Shown here one piece after another: positions 13,942 through 15,903 of a DNA stretch of 15,903 nucleotides. Position 1 is the stretch's first letter. Every line of letters starts with the position of its first letter. The stretch is taken from positions 1-15,903 of the forward strand of contig JAJPZD010000179.1 of the NCBI GenBank assembly GCA_021204605.1, written 5' to 3'. The notes beneath the pieces were generated by a model. That model was not told where the DNA came from and ran no database searches. It saw only the letters and a list, made by a program, of their open reading frames with translations. The translations under genes and the position numbers were made by a program. The DNA is from Prevotella sp. Lineage in GTDB: Bacteria; Bacteroidota; Bacteroidia; Bacteroidales; Bacteroidaceae.

Positions 13942-14811
13942 TCAATCACTAAGGATTTCCACCCCATGCTCCGTCATAAGGAATGTATGTTCCCACTGCG
14001 CGCTCGGTTTCTCGTCTCCTGATATAATCTCCCAGCCGTATGGGTCTTCAGCATTCAGGAAAACCTTCCACGTTCCCATATTGATCATCGGCTCAATGGT
14101 GAACACCATACCTGGCACAATAAGCATACCGGTACCTTTATGGCCGTAATGGAGCACCTCGGGATCTTCATGAAAGGCGATGCCCACGCCATGCCCGCAT
14201 AAATCACGCACAACGCCATAATGATATTTGTCGGCATGCTTCTGGATAGCATGTCCTATGTCTCCTACAAAGCAATAGGGCTTTGCCGCCTCCGCACCTA
14301 TCTCTAAACACTCCTTAGCCACTCGCACAAGCTGTTCCTTCTCTGGGGTAGTCTTTCCCATAATGAACATACGTGAGGCATCTGCGTAATAACCGTTCAA
14401 TATCGTGGTGAAGTCAACATTTATTATATCTCCATCCTGCAATACATCTTCTTTCTTAGGAATACCATGGCACACAACTTCATTAATGCTCGTGCAGACA
14501 CTCTTTGGATAGCCCTCATAACCCAAACAGGCTGGAACGGCACCATGCTTTTTGCAATAGTCCTGACAAATCTCGTCAATCTCCAACGTGCTCATTCCGA
14601 TGTGGATCTTCTCCGCCACCTCATTCAGAAAGCCGGTATTGATAACACCACTTTTACGTATTCCCTCTATCTGTTCAGGGGTTTTTATAAGTTCCCTTGT
14701 CGGAACGAGCTTGCCCTTGTTCTCCCAGTACATCACCTGCTTATCCAAATCGGTAAGCGGTTGCCCTTCGATATAATGCCACCTTCTCTTTTTCTTGAAT
14801 ATCATCTTCAA
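13942..14811 (-). CDS. map: Methionine aminopeptidase, type I
   Basis: Map removes the initiator methionine from new proteins when the second residue is small. The 289-residue protein has the five metal ligands in order: Asp133 (NVDF), Asp144 (YADASR), His207 (CGHGVG), Glu240 (TIEPM) and Glu274 (QWEHT), with the substrate-contacting His115 in VCHGIP. It is about 25 residues longer than the E. coli enzyme (264). The extra part is an N-terminal extension (1 to about 44) with a basic start (KMIFKKKRRWHY), typical of Bacteroidota Map and possibly ribosome-contacting. MIF at residue 3 is an alternative start. It heads the map-tsaD-pncC unit. Confidence 0.95.
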   Translation of the reverse strand: MKMIFKKKRRWHYIEGQPLTDLDKQVMYWENKGKLVPTRELIKTPEQIEGIRKSGVINTGFLNEVAEKIHIGMSTLEIDEICQDYCKKHGAVPACLGYEGYPKSVCTSINEVVCHGIPKKEDVLQDGDIINVDFTTILNGYYADASRMFIMGKTTPEKEQLVRVAKECLEIGAEAAKPYCFVGDIGHAIQKHADKYHYGVVRDLCGHGVGIAFHEDPEVLHYGHKGTGMLIVPGMVFTIEPMINMGTWKVFLNAEDPYGWEIISGDEKPSAQWEHTFLMTEHGVEILSD

Positions 14812-14828
14812 TCTATATAAATCTCTTG

Positions 14829-14861
14829 CAAAAATACTAATTTTTTACAATAACTAAACAA
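14829..14861 (-). promoter_or_regulatory. Probable promoter for map unit
   Basis: Read leftward, TTG (14861-14859), a 22-bp spacer and TATTTTTG (14836-14829) roughly fit the Bacteroidota consensus. The spacer is slightly long. It would give a leader of about 10 nt to the map ATG. Confidence 0.5.
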
Positions 14862-14880
14862 TTCTGACAATTAATCATCC

Positions 14881-15513
14881 TCAGCCATTCAATTTATCCA
14901 ACAATGAAAGCAGCTCGCCAGTCCAATCCGACCCGTTTACAGGACATAATATATGGAAGCCCAAACTCTCTGCAATCTCTACGTTACGCTTGCCGTCATC
15001 AACAAACAGCGACTCTCCTGGCAAAATGTTCTCGCTTTCCAATACTTTCTCAAAGAAAAATGGTGACGGTTTCATCGTCTTTAACCGAAAACTAAGGTAC
15101 AGGGCATCGAAATAGTCCTCAAGTGACAAACCGTTACCATCAAACTCTCCACTCAAACCCCAAGACATCATAAACGGATTGGTATTTGAGAGCAGGATAA
15201 GACGGTAGCCTTCGGCACGCAACTTCCTCAATACACTAAGGTTGCGCTTAGGCAAATCCTTGCGGTAGCCAAGCCAGAAATACTTGCAATCATCAAAAGT
15301 CATTTCCCTGCCAATCAACCGGCCAAGCTCCACACGAAACTCCTCCGCAGAAATCTTCCCTTCCTCAAGGTCTCCGAATATACCGTTTTGTGTGTATGGA
15401 TCAAGAAAATTCTCTGCTGTTTCTAAACCTAATTCCTTGAGACGCCGCAAGGCCTCATTCTGGTCAATGGTAACTATAACGCCTCCCAAATCAAAGATAA
15501 TGTTCTTAATCAT
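14881..15513 (-). CDS. HAD-superfamily hydrolase, YihX-like phosphatase
   Basis: The 210-residue protein shows the HAD motifs: motif I FDLGGV with nucleophile Asp8, motif II LLSNTN (Ser109), motif III Lys148 in MKPSP and motif IV FVDD (Asp172, Asp173). The usual DxD is DLG, the form seen in E. coli YihX, an alpha-glucose-1-phosphate phosphatase. The spacing and the KMKP-like block also resemble YihX. A helical cap lies at about 15-85. A sugar-phosphate substrate is therefore plausible but not shown. It overlaps smpB by 8 bp (smpB stop within its start region), so the two are translationally coupled. Confidence 0.88.
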   Translation of the reverse strand: MIKNIIFDLGGVIVTIDQNEALRRLKELGLETAENFLDPYTQNGIFGDLEEGKISAEEFRVELGRLIGREMTFDDCKYFWLGYRKDLPKRNLSVLRKLRAEGYRLILLSNTNPFMMSWGLSGEFDGNGLSLEDYFDALYLSFRLKTMKPSPFFFEKVLESENILPGESLFVDDGKRNVEIAESLGFHILCPVNGSDWTGELLSLLDKLNG

Positions 15514-15903
15514 AATTCTTCCTCGCCCTGTCCATGCTTCGGCGGTCTTCCTTTTCCTTCAGCGTCTGACGCTTGTCATACATCTTCTTCCCCTTCGCCA
15601 AGGCAATATCCATCTTCGCACGTCCATGACTGTCAATGAATACCAAAATCGGAATTATGGTGAAGCCTACCTGTTTTATCGCCTCCCTCAACCTGCGGAT
15701 CTCACGCTTGTTCAACAGCAGTTTGCGGTCGCGCCGAGCCTCGTGGTTGTTGTATGAACCGAAAAAATAAGGGGCAATGTGCATACCCTTCACCCATATC
15801 TCTCCGTTGCTGATATAGCAGTAACTATCCACAAGCGATGCCTTGCCAAGACGGATTGACTTTATCTCCGTTCCGGTAAGTACCATGCCCGCCGTGTATG
15901 TCT
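15506..15903 (-). CDS. smpB: SsrA-binding protein SmpB, 5' end cut by window edge
   Basis: SmpB binds tmRNA and brings it to stalled ribosomes for trans-translation. About 132 codons are visible, from the right edge to the TAA at 15506. The first visible residues, TYTAG, are followed by MVLTGTEIKSIRLGKASLVDSYC, the classic SmpB core. Then come GSYNNHEARRDRKLLLNKREI and the C-terminal basic tail KGKKMYDKRQTLKEKEDRR. The ATG at 15886 is internal (residue about 25 of a typical SmpB), so the true start lies beyond the window and about 20 to 25 residues are missing. It is followed, with an 8-bp overlap, by the HAD phosphatase gene. Confidence 0.96.
   Translation of the reverse strand, partial: TYTAGMVLTGTEIKSIRLGKASLVDSYCYISNGEIWVKGMHIAPYFFGSYNNHEARRDRKLLLNKREIRRLREAIKQVGFTIIPILVFIDSHGRAKMDIALAKGKKMYDKRQTLKEKEDRRSMDRARKNYD

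Noticed and set aside
13932..13967. Longer tsaD start at 13967
   Set aside because: It would overlap map by 26 bp and add 12 residues not seen in homologues. The ATG at 13931 begins at the conserved N-terminus.
15884..15886. ATG at 15886 as the smpB start
   Set aside because: Codons before it read TYTAG in frame, which is conserved SmpB sequence, so the gene extends past the window edge.
1..15903. CRISPR arrays, tRNA or rRNA genes, insertion sequences, prophage or defence genes
   Set aside because: I found no spaced direct repeats, no tRNA-like cloverleaf and no transposase, phage or defence proteins. Apart from the two-copy 67-bp repeat, the window is ordinary core genome.

Overview
This window looks like a core chromosomal segment of a Bacteroidota genome, most likely Bacteroidales and close to Prevotella. 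Four things point there: promoters of the Bacteroidota type (TTTG, about 19 bp, TAnnTTTG) before most transcription units; mostly A-rich leaders without Shine-Dalgarno sequences; the small Bacteroidota-specific DUF4295 gene behind rpmB-rpmG; and the sequence flavour of the proteins (a Crp-like regulator with a short C-terminal helix-turn-helix, a HU-type protein with a LysM tail, signal peptides ending in HAQ). I see no insertion sequence, prophage, CRISPR array, tRNA or rRNA.

Layout, left to right. A leftward unit (2-2766) runs cstA, a small outer-membrane barrel protein, then nadC, which is cut by the left edge. A divergent promoter region (2767-2878) separates it from a rightward secreted GHL10 glycosidase-like protein (2879-4561). 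A leftward lipoprotein of unknown function follows (4650-5036). Then come rightward lepA (true start 5239) and a Crp/Fnr-like regulator (7057-7668), closed by a strong hairpin terminator. Everything to the right is leftward: ftsY-rimO-HU-HU/LysM (11431 to 7719); rpmB-rpmG-DUF4295 (12174 to 11536), ending in a 13-bp-stem terminator; map-tsaD-pncC (14811 to 12387); and smpB-HAD phosphatase (right edge to 14881). smpB is cut by the right edge.

The main themes are protein synthesis and its quality control: LepA/EF4, ribosomal proteins bL28, bL33 and the DUF4295 protein, RimO acting on S12, TsaD acting on tRNA, methionine aminopeptidase, SmpB and the SRP receptor FtsY. Two NAD-related enzymes, NadC and PncC, lie in separate units.

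The most unusual item is the 370-residue protein at 7719-8831. It has a HU/IHF-type DNA-binding domain, a long acidic linker, one transmembrane helix and a C-terminal LysM domain. On the sequence alone it could bind DNA inside the cell and peptidoglycan outside the inner membrane. It overlaps a second HU gene and has an almost perfect Shine-Dalgarno sequence, which is rare in this phylum. Other notable items are a 67-bp dispersed repeat in two copies (92.5% identical), each just behind the stop codon of a leftward gene and one carrying a perfect G-quadruplex motif; overlapping divergent promoters; and start codons at lepA, tsaD and smpB that a naive gene call would get wrong.
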